Positions 24,858 through 33,174 of a stretch of DNA of 64,000 nt are shown here, piece by piece. Source of the DNA: IMCC26256 sp037146835 (GTDB lineage: Bacteria; Actinomycetota; Acidimicrobiia; IMCC26256). Location: the NCBI GenBank assembly GCA_037146835.1, contig JBAWWI010000001.1, positions 16,220-80,219 on the forward strand. Reading direction: 5' to 3'. The position numbers and the translations under genes were made by a program. The notes under the pieces are model-generated. The model was given only the letters and a program-made list of their open reading frames with translations. It did not search any database and was not told where the DNA came from. Position 1 is the first letter of the stretch; the number at the start of each line of letters is the position of its first letter.

Positions 24858-26048
24858 CTAGTTCTTGAGGCATTTTCCAGTACTTACGGTGCCGGGACTT
24901 ACCGTTTTAAGCACCTCACGAATTTCACTTGGATCGAGTGCATAACTCGTATGTGGCAGTTGCGGGTCTACAGCAAATGACAACCCTACGAATTGACCAG
25001 ATTGTGAAATCACTGGTCCACCGGAATCTCCAGGAACGAGGTCGGCTGCCAGAATTAAGACCTTCCTAGACCAGTTACCTTTCCCGTATAGGTCAGCACC
25101 AGTTGCCTTAATCTGATCGACTATGCGACCACCCTCGACCCTAAGTTCACGCCCGCCTGGATACCCGAATATGGCCACCGTTGATTTTGTTATGGGTGTT
25201 GAGATATGCAATGGCTTGATATTCAAATTCTTAATACGCAGCACTGCGATGTCGCGCCTAGGGTCAAACGCCACGACATCGGCCCTGCGCCGGAACTCCC
25301 CATTGCTAACAGAGGTTGTTGCGCTCTCCCCTGCAATTACGTGAGCATTTGTCACCACAAGATTCTTGGCGATGACTACCCCCGTACCGTCTTGAATCAA
25401 CGTGCATGCACGGCCCTCCACTCGCAACGTTGCTGCTGAAACATCATCAACGACAGATTGACTTAGCGTTGGTGCCTTCGGTGGGTTGACGCCCTGCGCT
25501 GCGCCTTGCTCAGCATTTGGAGGACCGTTTGGAGTTGCTAGCTCATTGTCCTTCGCTTGGCGGAAGGTCTCGGCAGCCTCAGAGATTGCCGAAGGAATGC
25601 GCGGACCGTGCTCTTCAAGCATTTTTAGAATCCCCGATTCCTTTGAAATCTCCACAGGCCAATAACGCGTGGCTGTTACAACTGGCGTCAAAGACCAGGT
25701 GACGAACGCGATAGTTGCGACGCCTGCAAGAGCCCCAAGAGTCCGGTCGAAGGGGATAAAACGTGTCCTAGCGGCATTATTTGAGCTTCGCAGCGCTCTA
25801 GTTAACGCACCTAAGAGAAACGCGCCTAAGAAAGAACAGATAAATACTGTTGCAAAAGGTGCAGCGAAGGCTGTGGTGTCGCTGCCATTCGCGAACCTGT
25901 CTGCAATCGATGGCATCAGCGCAGTTGCCAATACCCCGCCGAGAAAAACTCCCAACCAAACTGCGAAGTGGCGAAAGAACCCAAGTCGAGACCCAGCCAT
26001 CGCAGCCAATATGGCTGCGCAAATAAGCGCTAAGTCGAGTGCGTTCAC
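24858..26048 (-). CDS. MarP-like membrane-anchored serine protease
   Basis: 396 residues: a four-helix CvpA-like membrane part (about 1-125), a linker, and a trypsin-like periplasmic domain (about 195-390). The triad is His236 (TNAHVIAG), Asp266 (RRDIAVL) and Ser342 (GDSGGP). Cys215 and Cys393 match the positions of the redox-sensitive disulfide of M. tuberculosis MarP, an acid-resistance protease. It overlaps trmI by 4 bases. Its 3' end faces the NRAMP gene with a 9-base gap and no visible terminator. Confidence 0.88.
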   Translation of the reverse strand: MNALDLALICAAILAAMAGSRLGFFRHFAVWLGVFLGGVLATALMPSIADRFANGSDTTAFAAPFATVFICSFLGAFLLGALTRALRSSNNAARTRFIPFDRTLGALAGVATIAFVTWSLTPVVTATRYWPVEISKESGILKMLEEHGPRIPSAISEAAETFRQAKDNELATPNGPPNAEQGAAQGVNPPKAPTLSQSVVDDVSAATLRVEGRACTLIQDGTGVVIAKNLVVTNAHVIAGESATTSVSNGEFRRRADVVAFDPRRDIAVLRIKNLNIKPLHISTPITKSTVAIFGYPGGRELRVEGGRIVDQIKATGADLYGKGNWSRKVLILAADLVPGDSGGPVISQSGQFVGLSFAVDPQLPHTSYALDPSEIREVLKTVSPGTVSTGKCLKN

Positions 26049-26827
26049 TCAATCGGCGCTAATAGACGCGCATGTGTAAGGAATCCTGTGTGCGCAACCA
26101 TACGGTGGTCGGGTCGAATCGACTGCCCCTCAACATGCCACGTTCGGTGAAGAACCTCTAGAGACTCCAACATCCCAAAGGCAGAGTCTTCAAGCCGCTC
26201 TCTCAGTAGCCCTACTTGGCCGATAGTCGGTAAGTAGGAGAGCAAAATTCCACCAGGGCTCAAACACTGCTCTGCATGCTCCACTACACGCCAAGGCTCA
26301 GGAAGATCTAGAACAATCCGATCGATTCCTTCAGCCGGTATGCCTTCATAAATATCACGCACCTCAATCTCCAAAGGAATGTCCGTACCGAGGAACCCCT
26401 CAACGTTCTTTCGCGCTGTAGCGGCGAAGTCTTCTCGAATCTCGTAACCAAGCACGCTCCCGGCCGCACCTACTGCTCGCAGGAGGGTCATTGTTAGCGC
26501 ACCAGATCCAACCCCCGACTCAAGGACACGCGCTCCTGGAAAGATATCTGCGAGCATAAGAATTGGCCCTAGATCTTTTGGATAAATGACCTGAGCGCCT
26601 CGTGGCATCTTCAAGATGTACTCAGAGAGAGTGGGCCTGAATGCGGTCAGCTTGGAGCCGCGTGTGGTGCGAGCAACTGTGCCCTCAGGCTTCCCGATGA
26701 GCAGTGAGTGAGGCAGCACACCAGTATGAGTATGGAACTCGCCCTCAGCGCTCAATGTGAGCATGTGCCTACGGCGCTTATTGTCCTCGAGGAGGATTGT
26801 GTCTCCTATAGCTAATGGACGAGCCAT
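26045..26827 (-). CDS. trmI: tRNA (adenine-N1-)-methyltransferase TrmI
   Basis: Makes m1A58 in the T-loop of tRNA. 260 residues: an N-terminal beta domain and a Rossmann methyltransferase with the SAM loop VLESGVGSGALTMTLLRAV (about 101-119), the acidic VLGYEIREDF and the catalytic-region IVLDLPEPWRVV. It follows ttuA by 2 bases and is coupled to the MarP gene. The genes form a tRNA T-arm modification group. Confidence 0.92.
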   Translation of the reverse strand: MARPLAIGDTILLEDNKRRRHMLTLSAEGEFHTHTGVLPHSLLIGKPEGTVARTTRGSKLTAFRPTLSEYILKMPRGAQVIYPKDLGPILMLADIFPGARVLESGVGSGALTMTLLRAVGAAGSVLGYEIREDFAATARKNVEGFLGTDIPLEIEVRDIYEGIPAEGIDRIVLDLPEPWRVVEHAEQCLSPGGILLSYLPTIGQVGLLRERLEDSAFGMLESLEVLHRTWHVEGQSIRPDHRMVAHTGFLTHARLLAPIE

Positions 26828-26829
26828 TA

Positions 26830-27762
26830 TTAGTCCTTTCGACCAATTGAGACTGGTGTCTCAGATATCACGCGATTGCGAAGCGCACAGAATGCGCAGC
26901 GAGTCCCAGTTGTTGGGGACCCACATTCGTCACATGAATTGAGCTCACCCTTCTCAACATGCGCAGCGTCCTTGAAATGCTCGTGCCCACGGGAGAAAAA
27001 GGAACTTAGAAAAGCTGCCTTCGCCCCTGGGGAGCGCTGCTCAAGACTATTTAGAACTTCTTTGTAACCCAGATGCCGATTCCCTTCGGCCATAGGGCAT
27101 TCCTCGACTTGGTAATCGATATCAAGAAGAACGCAGTATGCAGCCATTTCGCGTTCACCCATCTTTACCAATGGCTTTACTTTTTTGGCGAAGCCGTCCG
27201 TTGCGGGGAGGACCGGATACTGACGCCCCAAGTAACCCGGCTCCCAGTGAAGAACATTCCCCAGCAAAACGGCTGCCTCGTCGTCGAGGTTGTGCCCAGT
27301 AGCGAGCACGTCATATCCTCCGTCAAGCGCAGCCTTGTTGAAGAGGTGGCGCTTAGATAGGCCACATGAGCTGCATGGTGCTCGGTTTGTTCGGCTCGCC
27401 GCAGTTGGAATGTCATACCCATAGTCGCTAGGTAGAGAAACCTCGACGAGCGTGTACCCGTGCGCTTGAGCGAAAGCTCGAGTCCTTACTCCGGATTCAT
27501 CCGAGTAATCCCCGATTCCTAGGCCTATATATAGCCCATCGACTCTGTAACCAAGCTCAGAGAGGATGTGCCACAACGCCAGCGAGTCTTTGCCGCCGGA
27601 GACCGCTACGAGAATATTGTCATCAGGCCCAAACATCTTGAATTCGTCGATGGCCTTCTTAACCTGCTCCTTGCAGTGGTGTAGAAAACAATCTCGACAA
27701 AATGCTGCGTTATGCCGCCGAATATCAATTACTGCTGGCGCCTTACACCTACGACATTTCAC
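26830..27762 (-). CDS. ttuA: tRNA-5-methyluridine(54) 2-sulfurtransferase-like protein TtuA
   Basis: 310 residues, PP-loop ATPase that replaces oxygen by sulfur at C2 of U54/T54 of tRNA in thermophiles. All hallmark residues are present: zinc fingers Cys3/6/22/25 and Cys277/280/289/292, the PP-loop SGGKDS (55-60), and the three [4Fe-4S] ligands Cys130, Cys133 and Cys222, at the same numbers as in Thermus TtuA as I recall them. The start is GTG (GTGA overlap with the ttuB stop). The coupling to a TtuB-like sulfur carrier and to trmI supports the call; the exact tRNA target in this lineage is inferred. Confidence 0.85.
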   Translation of the reverse strand: MKCRRCKAPAVIDIRRHNAAFCRDCFLHHCKEQVKKAIDEFKMFGPDDNILVAVSGGKDSLALWHILSELGYRVDGLYIGLGIGDYSDESGVRTRAFAQAHGYTLVEVSLPSDYGYDIPTAASRTNRAPCSSCGLSKRHLFNKAALDGGYDVLATGHNLDDEAAVLLGNVLHWEPGYLGRQYPVLPATDGFAKKVKPLVKMGEREMAAYCVLLDIDYQVEECPMAEGNRHLGYKEVLNSLEQRSPGAKAAFLSSFFSRGHEHFKDAAHVEKGELNSCDECGSPTTGTRCAFCALRNRVISETPVSIGRKD

Positions 27763-27959
27763 AGTGCCCCACCAGAGATCACAGGGCGAAGTTCAATTTC
27801 ATCATCGTCAGAGAAACGCGTATCGCGTGGTACGAGAGTGCCGTTGCAGATGATCAGGACAGTCTCAGGGTTGATTTCAAGTCGGCGAAGAAGGGAGTCG
27901 GCGACCATCGGCCCTTGTATCTCAATCTCGCGACGTGGATTACGGAGAATCACTTTCAT
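27759..27959 (-). CDS. ttuB: TtuB-like sulfur-carrier protein (MoaD/ThiS fold)
   Basis: 66 residues with the beta-grasp pattern of ThiS/MoaD/TtuB: MKVILRNPRREIEI at the start and DDDEIELRPVISGG near the end. These carriers end in Gly-Gly, which is adenylated and turned to thiocarboxylate. Here two residues, Ala-Leu, follow the Gly-Gly, so trimming would be needed unless the annotation of the end is affected by a sequence error. Overlaps ttuA by 4 bases. Confidence 0.82.
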   Translation of the reverse strand: MKVILRNPRREIEIQGPMVADSLLRRLEINPETVLIICNGTLVPRDTRFSDDDEIELRPVISGGAL

Positions 27960-28061
27960 TGGACCAGAGCGTCCGGAGAGATTTCTAGGGCATTGATCAT
28001 GCGGGAAGAGTAACCGGATTTCCCGAGGTTTTTGGTGCTGGGACGGGCAGGCAACTCGGCC

Positions 28062-28262
28062 CTAATCTCCGCGCCGGATACCAACAATTTCGTAACGTGC
28101 TCCGGGTTCAACCTTGAACGTCAGGACTGTTCTATTTCTAGTCTTTAGGCGTCGGGCTAGAAAACGAAGCACAACGTAGGAGATACCTAATGTACGTCTA
28201 GCTGTCTGGCGCCTGGCTGAATAGGAAATTAACGATACGACCGCGCCTCGAGCAGGCTTCAT
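28062..28262 (-). CDS. Small basic protein, unknown
   Basis: 66 residues, strongly Arg/Lys-rich, with a short hydrophobic stretch (LGISYVVLRFLARRL) and a beta-like end. The ATG overlaps the stop of the preceding small membrane gene as ATGA, which is the main support. No family recognised. About 100 bases separate it from ttuB, and I see nothing in that gap. Confidence 0.5.
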   Translation of the reverse strand: MKPARGAVVSLISYSARRQTARRTLGISYVVLRFLARRLKTRNRTVLTFKVEPGARYEIVGIRRGD

Positions 28263-28471
28263 ACGCGTCTGATCTCGACAATCGTGGCAAGACGCTTTCC
28301 TCTGCGGCGACCAATTAAGAAGACAGCAACTACGAGCACCCCTAAGGCAATTGCTCCGACAGTGATAGCGGTACCCTTTGTGGACTCAAGTTCGTCGCCG
28401 ACACTCCCGGTGATTTCGTTGAGCTTGTTGCGTATATCTTCGGGAGAAATCCGCTTGTCTTCAGTAGTCAT
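28259..28471 (-). CDS. Small single-pass membrane protein
   Basis: 70 residues from the ATG at 28471, which overlaps the preceding stop as ATGA; a longer frame to 28660 is only the shadow of that gene. The N-terminal half is a helical, charged region (SPEDIRNKLNEITGSVGDEL), followed by a membrane helix (about 36-53) and a basic tail RRRGKRLATIVEIRRV. Likely partner of the next, holin-like protein. Function unknown. Confidence 0.65.
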   Translation of the reverse strand: MTTEDKRISPEDIRNKLNEITGSVGDELESTKGTAITVGAIALGVLVVAVFLIGRRRGKRLATIVEIRRV

Positions 28472-28827
28472 TGAGATCTGCCTTCCCGGCGACGCGTAGT
28501 CACCTTCCACGTGATGTAACCACAAATACCCAGGATCAACACAACAATCAGGTACGGCACCCAAGACCAATTCCCATCGAAGACTGATGCCATATTCTCT
28601 TGTAGGAGCCTCAGTAATCCAACGGCAGCGCAGACCACACCGATTCCGATCAAGAGCCATGCGGCGAGTCCGAATGCGACGTAACCAGCAAGCCCTTTTA
28701 GCTCATCGGTTGTCTCCTGCTTGAAGTACGCAACTACAAGCTCTTTTAGCTCAAGACCTTGCTGCGGAAGAGGTTTGCTACGAGGGGCCACGTTGCGAGT
28801 CTGTCCTGTGAAGGGGGCTCTGGGCAA
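28468..28827 (-). CDS. Two-helix membrane protein, holin-X-like
   Basis: Up to 119 residues with two membrane helices (about 45-73 and 89-108) and a basic tail, similar in layout to the actinobacterial 'phage holin family' proteins that accompany small single-pass proteins on chromosomes. There is no phage context here. Start is uncertain: TTG at 28827 or GTG at 28791; the helix LELKELVVAYFKQETTDELKG begins the conserved part. Confidence 0.55.
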   Translation of the reverse strand: MPRAPFTGQTRNVAPRSKPLPQQGLELKELVVAYFKQETTDELKGLAGYVAFGLAAWLLIGIGVVCAAVGLLRLLQENMASVFDGNWSWVPYLIVVLILGICGYITWKVTTRRREGRSQ

Positions 28828-28833
28828 ACGGGG

Positions 28834-30273
28834 TCACGGATTTCCAGGCAACGGGAGCCCATCAAGTGAAATTGGGGCATCTGGAAAGCGCGAAATAGCT
28901 TTTGCAATCGCCTCACGCTTCGCGTATGCCTGCTGTTCGGAGAACGAACCATTAAGGATCAGTGCGAACAGAAGAGGTCTTCGCACATCGAGGTGACCAG
29001 CTAGAGCTGAGACTCCGTTGAGTGTCCCTGTCTTAGCGACCAAGTGCCCTACGAGTTCGGTACCAACTAGGCGTGGGGCAAGGGTGCCTCTTACTCCAGC
29101 TACGGCAAGGCCGGTCTTGATGACACGAGTTCTGGGTCGCTCCCCTAGGTGGAGAACGTCCTCGAGAGTTCTGCAACTCACCGCGTCCTGCCTAGCCAAG
29201 CCAGAGCCGTCGAGCATTATCAATCGGTTGATGTTTACGCCCCTGCTGCTTAGGCGTTTCTTGATCAGTTCAATTCCATCGGCCGTACTCCCGGTTTTTC
29301 CCGCATTCGCCGAGGCAGCCTTAACTAGCATCTCAGCGCCGTGGTTGTTGCTCGACGAGAGGATGCTCTTCACGATTTCATCCAGTCTGGGCGAGTCAAT
29401 GTCGGCCACAGTCTCAGCGCCCTCAGCAGCCCTACCACTTGAAACTCCGCCAACCTTTACGCCGCGATCGCGTAGAAGTTTGGCTAGGGATAGGCCGGCA
29501 GCAAGCGCCGGGTCTTCCCCGCTGGCAGTCCGCGCGCTTGGATTGCTCCAACCCGAATCCACGGATAACGCGCCTATGGGACCGATCTCTCCATCGGTTC
29601 GATACGACGCTGGCCACGCAGGGTTGTATCGGCGTTCGTCAAATACGTGGTCATCAACGACAATGCCCTTTGGTAAGGAGCGCACTCCTGCTGCGACAAC
29701 GTGGTCCGCTAAAGTGCTCAACTCTGTAACAGCAGATCCCCGCCTCTCTGGGTCACCCTCAATCGCTGCTATGCCCGCGGGCGTCGAGAGAACTGGATCC
29801 CCTGACCCGATAAGAGTGAGCGAGTCAGAGGATGACCCTGAATCGCCAACGACTCTTGTGGTGAATTTGTACCCTGGGCCGAGTAAGTCAACTACTGCAG
29901 CGGTACTCACTAGCTTCATAGCGCTAGCGGGTCTCAAAGCGCTATTGGGATTCGATTCAATTATGGCGTTTCCTGCATCCTCGACGACAAAGCATGACGA
30001 GCTCCCGTCCGAGACAGACTCGATCTGTGATTTAAGCCGCAGAGCGCTTGCCGTATCGATGATGTTCGCAGGCAGACGCCGAGGCGAGAATACGGGTGTG
30101 GTGCGTGCTGACGAGACTGCTGCAGTACTGCTTTCTTCGTGGCTCCAGAGAAGCGAGATGCCGATGAAGGTGGCACCGACTACACCGAGAGCGGTTGCAG
30201 CTATTCGTTGGCGCTTTCGATGCGTTGTAATCAAATCAAACCGTGTTGCTTTCGCCAGCGAGCATGCTGCCAA
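28834..30273 (-). CDS. dacB: D-alanyl-D-alanine carboxypeptidase/endopeptidase (PBP4 type)
   Basis: Trims or cuts peptidoglycan peptides outside the membrane. One N-terminal membrane helix (about 26-44) and a PBP4-type domain: SxxK as SAMK (117-120), SxN as SSN in LSSSNNHGAEML (about 310), and KTG in LVAKTGTLNGVSALAG (about 415). 479 residues from the ATG at 30273, which overlaps the acyl-CoA synthetase gene by 43 bases; a TTG at 30234 gives a 4-base overlap and may be the true start (466 residues). Confidence 0.9.
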   Translation of the reverse strand: MAACSLAKATRFDLITTHRKRQRIAATALGVVGATFIGISLLWSHEESSTAAVSSARTTPVFSPRRLPANIIDTASALRLKSQIESVSDGSSSCFVVEDAGNAIIESNPNSALRPASAMKLVSTAAVVDLLGPGYKFTTRVVGDSGSSSDSLTLIGSGDPVLSTPAGIAAIEGDPERRGSAVTELSTLADHVVAAGVRSLPKGIVVDDHVFDERRYNPAWPASYRTDGEIGPIGALSVDSGWSNPSARTASGEDPALAAGLSLAKLLRDRGVKVGGVSSGRAAEGAETVADIDSPRLDEIVKSILSSSNNHGAEMLVKAASANAGKTGSTADGIELIKKRLSSRGVNINRLIMLDGSGLARQDAVSCRTLEDVLHLGERPRTRVIKTGLAVAGVRGTLAPRLVGTELVGHLVAKTGTLNGVSALAGHLDVRRPLLFALILNGSFSEQQAYAKREAIAKAISRFPDAPISLDGLPLPGNP

Positions 30274-31706
30274 AGGTGCTCTAGTGCGCTGACAGCTCGA
30301 TTCGAAGATGCGTAGCAGAGTTTATTGGTCTCTCGTACGGTCCGAGGTCCAGCATTACTTGGATCTGCAATTGCTAATTCTGTTGCGGTGAGTATTGGCT
30401 TACCGAACGCTTGAGAGATCTCTGCTGCTGCCTCAGCAAAACGTTTGTCTTGGCGTTCGTGGTAATCGACAATTCGTTCGATGCCATGATCTGGATAGAA
30501 AGAACCGTTTCGCATCAGGGTTGCTTGGTTCGACTGGATCCCGAGCCCTAGATAAATAATGGCGTCGATCGAGGGCTCCTGTGCCACCAAAGAGAGGATC
30601 TCTGGGATTGTGTCTCTGGTCTCCCCTCCCGCAAGATCGATCGGGTTGTTACGGCTCCAGCGCGGTGGTAACAAAAGGTCAATCGCGTCTCGTAGCGCAT
30701 CTGGAAGAATCGCCAACTCAAGCGAGGATCGCGTGATTGCATCCGCCGTTACCACGCCCCAACCTCCGGCCGTGGTTATGACTCCAACGCGAGGGCCCTT
30801 TGGTAGTGGTTGTGTTGCAAACGTTGCAGCTGCTTCAAAAGCCTCTTCTACGTTGGCAGCTCGAGTCGCACCAGCTTGCCGCACTGCCCCATCAAAGACG
30901 CGATCATCCGTAGCGAGAGCACCGGTGTGTGACGCCGCAGCGCGTTGTCCGCCCGATGTTGATCCACCCTTTAGCAGCACCAAAGGTTTCTGCTCTGCAA
31001 CGACTCGGACTCTCTCTGCGAATGCCCGTCCATCAGCAATTCCCTCGACGTAAGCAAGCGAGACATCGGTTTCGTCGTCGCTTGCGTAAAAGTCAAGAAG
31101 GTCTGGGACCGTAAGTGCAGCAGCGTTACCTGCAGAGACAGCCCTGCTGATGCCCACGCCGGTCTGGCACGCGTAGTTGAGGAATGAAGAAACAAAGTTG
31201 CCAGATTGGCTAGCAACGCCTATGCGACCAGCCGGCGGATAGGGCGCGACTATCTGAGCGCACAACCGCGACGGAGTGGATACGACGCCTTGGCCATTTG
31301 GGCCGGCAAGAAGAATTCCAAGTTCGTCAGCAAGCTCAACGAGTCTCTGCTCCGCTAGTCGGCCATCCTCTCCAGACTCACCGTATCCAGCTGATGTCAC
31401 GAAGGCGGCGCGAATTCCGCGCCGAGAACAGGCTCTCAGTAAGTCTTCGTTCCCAGATGCGGGTGTGCAGACAAATACGAGGTCTACAACTGCATTCGAA
31501 GGCAAGTCATCAATGCTTGGGACAGTCTCGATTCCGAGAATGGATCCGCCATCTCTATTCGTTGCGTAGACCTCGCCGGCGTATCCCTGAGACAGAATGT
31601 TGTGCAGCGCTACAAACCCAAATTTGCCTGGGTGCGTAGAGGCCCCGGCCACTACAACCCCACGTGGATCGAATAGAGCCTTGAATCCTTCACGTGGAGG
31701 AGTCAT
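30231..31706 (-). CDS. NDP-forming acyl-CoA synthetase, alpha-type subunit
   Basis: 491 residues: CoA-binding Rossmann domain (about 5-130, FDPRGVVVAGASTHPGKFGF), then two succinyl-CoA-ligase-like domains. The SHTGALA stretch near residue 260 contains the His that carries phosphate in ADP-forming acetyl-CoA synthetases. Interconverts acyl-CoA and acid with ATP/ADP; substrate unknown. Overlaps the beta-type gene by 4 bases (ATGA). Confidence 0.85.
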   Translation of the reverse strand: MTPPREGFKALFDPRGVVVAGASTHPGKFGFVALHNILSQGYAGEVYATNRDGGSILGIETVPSIDDLPSNAVVDLVFVCTPASGNEDLLRACSRRGIRAAFVTSAGYGESGEDGRLAEQRLVELADELGILLAGPNGQGVVSTPSRLCAQIVAPYPPAGRIGVASQSGNFVSSFLNYACQTGVGISRAVSAGNAAALTVPDLLDFYASDDETDVSLAYVEGIADGRAFAERVRVVAEQKPLVLLKGGSTSGGQRAAASHTGALATDDRVFDGAVRQAGATRAANVEEAFEAAATFATQPLPKGPRVGVITTAGGWGVVTADAITRSSLELAILPDALRDAIDLLLPPRWSRNNPIDLAGGETRDTIPEILSLVAQEPSIDAIIYLGLGIQSNQATLMRNGSFYPDHGIERIVDYHERQDKRFAEAAAEISQAFGKPILTATELAIADPSNAGPRTVRETNKLCYASSNRAVSALEHLWQHARWRKQHGLI

Positions 31707-32359
31707 CTGGATGCTCCCTCGGTCAACTCGACGAGGGCGTCAACTGCAATTGGTTCGCCGTTTACAATTATCAGTGGATTTAGATCAACAGACAAAACAT
31801 TTGATTCCTCTTGGGCGACATTGCTTAGAGCGTTTAACACATTCACAACGGACTCTTTATTTATCGCAGGCTCGCCACGGAATTCCTCGAACAGGGCCTG
31901 GGTCTTTAGCTCGTCAATCATCGATTCAGCATCGCCCGCCCCTAGCGGTAGAAGCCTGAAAGCCACGTCTCCAATCGCTTCAGCAAGAACTCCGCCTAAT
32001 CCGATCATTACTACCTTCCCGAACTGCTCATCAGTTAGAAATCCGGCTATGAGCTCGCGCGATCCGGAGAGCATCGGTGCTACAAGAACCGAGACTTCGC
32101 CGTCCTCAGGTTTTGCAGCGCTGAAGAGGTCCTTCGCTGCTGCCCCCACTGCCTCGGGCGTTTGGAGATTTAGCCTCACCAGACCGCGTTCAGTTTTGTG
32201 AGCGATTCGGTCCCCGTTCAATTTTGCAACGCAGGGGAAGCCAAGGCTCTCGGCCGCAGCAATCGCCTCTTCTGCTGAGGAGGTAATACGCTCCTCAGCG
32301 AAGGGCACCCCGTGGCGCCTCAATAATTCTTTTGATGATGCTTCTGACAAAGTCGTCAA
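31703..32359 (-). CDS. NDP-forming acyl-CoA synthetase, ATP-grasp beta-type subunit
   Basis: 218 residues from a TTG with GAGGAGAGG ahead; longer frames run into the divergent promoter. ATP-grasp fold marks: LRRHGVPFAEE, FPCVAKLNGDRIAHKTERG, and VLSVDLNPLIIVNGEPIAVDA with the metal ligands. It is the partner of the alpha-type protein. Many bacteria have these two parts fused; here they are separate genes with beta first. Confidence 0.8.
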   Translation of the reverse strand: MTTLSEASSKELLRRHGVPFAEERITSSAEEAIAAAESLGFPCVAKLNGDRIAHKTERGLVRLNLQTPEAVGAAAKDLFSAAKPEDGEVSVLVAPMLSGSRELIAGFLTDEQFGKVVMIGLGGVLAEAIGDVAFRLLPLGAGDAESMIDELKTQALFEEFRGEPAINKESVVNVLNALSNVAQEESNVLSVDLNPLIIVNGEPIAVDALVELTEGASR

Positions 32360-32383
32360 GATGGATTCCTCTCCTCGGCCGGG

Positions 32384-32390
32384 TAGCCTA
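32384..32390. promoter_or_regulatory. Overlapping bidirectional -10 boxes
   Basis: TAGCCTA reads TAGCCT on the plus strand (9 bases before the ATG at 32399) and TAGGCT on the minus strand (about 25 bases before the ribosome-site-bearing TTG start). It could serve both divergent genes. Confidence 0.4.
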
Positions 32391-32398
32391 ACGGCCTT

Positions 32399-33172
32399 AT
32401 GGCGGGATCTCCGTCGGTCGTTAATCCAATCCCATACAGATTCAGAGGACAGCAAGTGATCTCGGTAGTGCTTCCGGCGTTCAACGAGTCTGGGATGCTT
32501 GACGCAACCGTTACAGCGATCCACGAAGGGTTGACCTCACGCAAGGTCTCGTTTGAGATTCAGATTGTTGAGAATGGATCAACAGACGACACCAGCCAGA
32601 TAGCTGAGAGGATCTGCTCCAGACTCCCTCGGGTCTCCGCTCAGTCGCTCGGATACGCAGATTATGGCGATGCTTTGAGGGCCGGTCTCAAGAGTTCCTC
32701 TGGTGAAGTCGCGATTATTTTTGATGTTGATTACTTCGATCTTGATTTTGCTGACTCGGCTCTAGAAGCACTTGATTGGAACTCAACCCCAATTGGCCCG
32801 GTTGTGGTGGTCGGCTCGAAGCGGGCACCTGGATCGAGCGACAATCGCTCCAAACTTCGTAGGCTCGCTACTGCGATATTTAGTGGAATTTTAAAACGGC
32901 AGTTTGGGCTTTCACTCTCCGACACACACGGGATGAAGGTTCTCAACCTTGCGGCACTTCGTGGCGTAATTGATGAGTGCGAGTGCGGTGCGGACCTCTT
33001 CGATACAGAGGTCATCATTCGCGCCGAACGAGCAGGAATGGTTGTCGCTGAAGTGCCTGTGAACGTTATTGAACTTCGTCCGTCGCGAACCTCAATTATT
33101 AGGCGCGTTCCTCGTACCCTCGGAGGAATTGTTCGATTACGGCGCGTACTGGGCCCAGTTCCGAGAGACTAA
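32399..33172 (+). CDS. Family 2 glycosyltransferase (polyprenyl-phosphate mannose synthase-like)
   Basis: 257 residues. GT-A fold marks: ISVVLPAFNESGMLDATV (20-37), IVENGSTDDT, IIFDVDYFDLDF (metal-binding Asp), and later DTEVIIRAERAGMVVAEVPV. No membrane helix, so a soluble or peripheral enzyme that would transfer a sugar onto a lipid phosphate. The ATG at 32399 has a TAGCCT box 9 bases ahead; an internal GTG at 32456 is possible. Starts a plus-strand run with the FIST gene 2 bases later. Confidence 0.82.
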   Translation: MAGSPSVVNPIPYRFRGQQVISVVLPAFNESGMLDATVTAIHEGLTSRKVSFEIQIVENGSTDDTSQIAERICSRLPRVSAQSLGYADYGDALRAGLKSSSGEVAIIFDVDYFDLDFADSALEALDWNSTPIGPVVVVGSKRAPGSSDNRSKLRRLATAIFSGILKRQFGLSLSDTHGMKVLNLAALRGVIDECECGADLFDTEVIIRAERAGMVVAEVPVNVIELRPSRTSIIRRVPRTLGGIVRLRRVLGPVPRD

Positions 33173-33174
33173 TT

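Noticed and set aside
28472..28660. N-terminal extension of the small membrane protein at 28259
   Set aside because: The extension lies fully within the holin-like gene in another frame; the ATG at 28471 gives the usual 4-base overlap.
28062..28827. Prophage remnant, because of a holin-like protein
   Set aside because: No other phage genes, integrase or attachment repeats are near, and holin-X-like proteins are common chromosomal proteins in actinobacteria.
29018..30292. Long plus-strand open frame antisense to dacB
   Set aside because: It is the complement of a clear PBP4-type gene with intact SxxK, SxN and KTG motifs; the antisense translation has no domain features.
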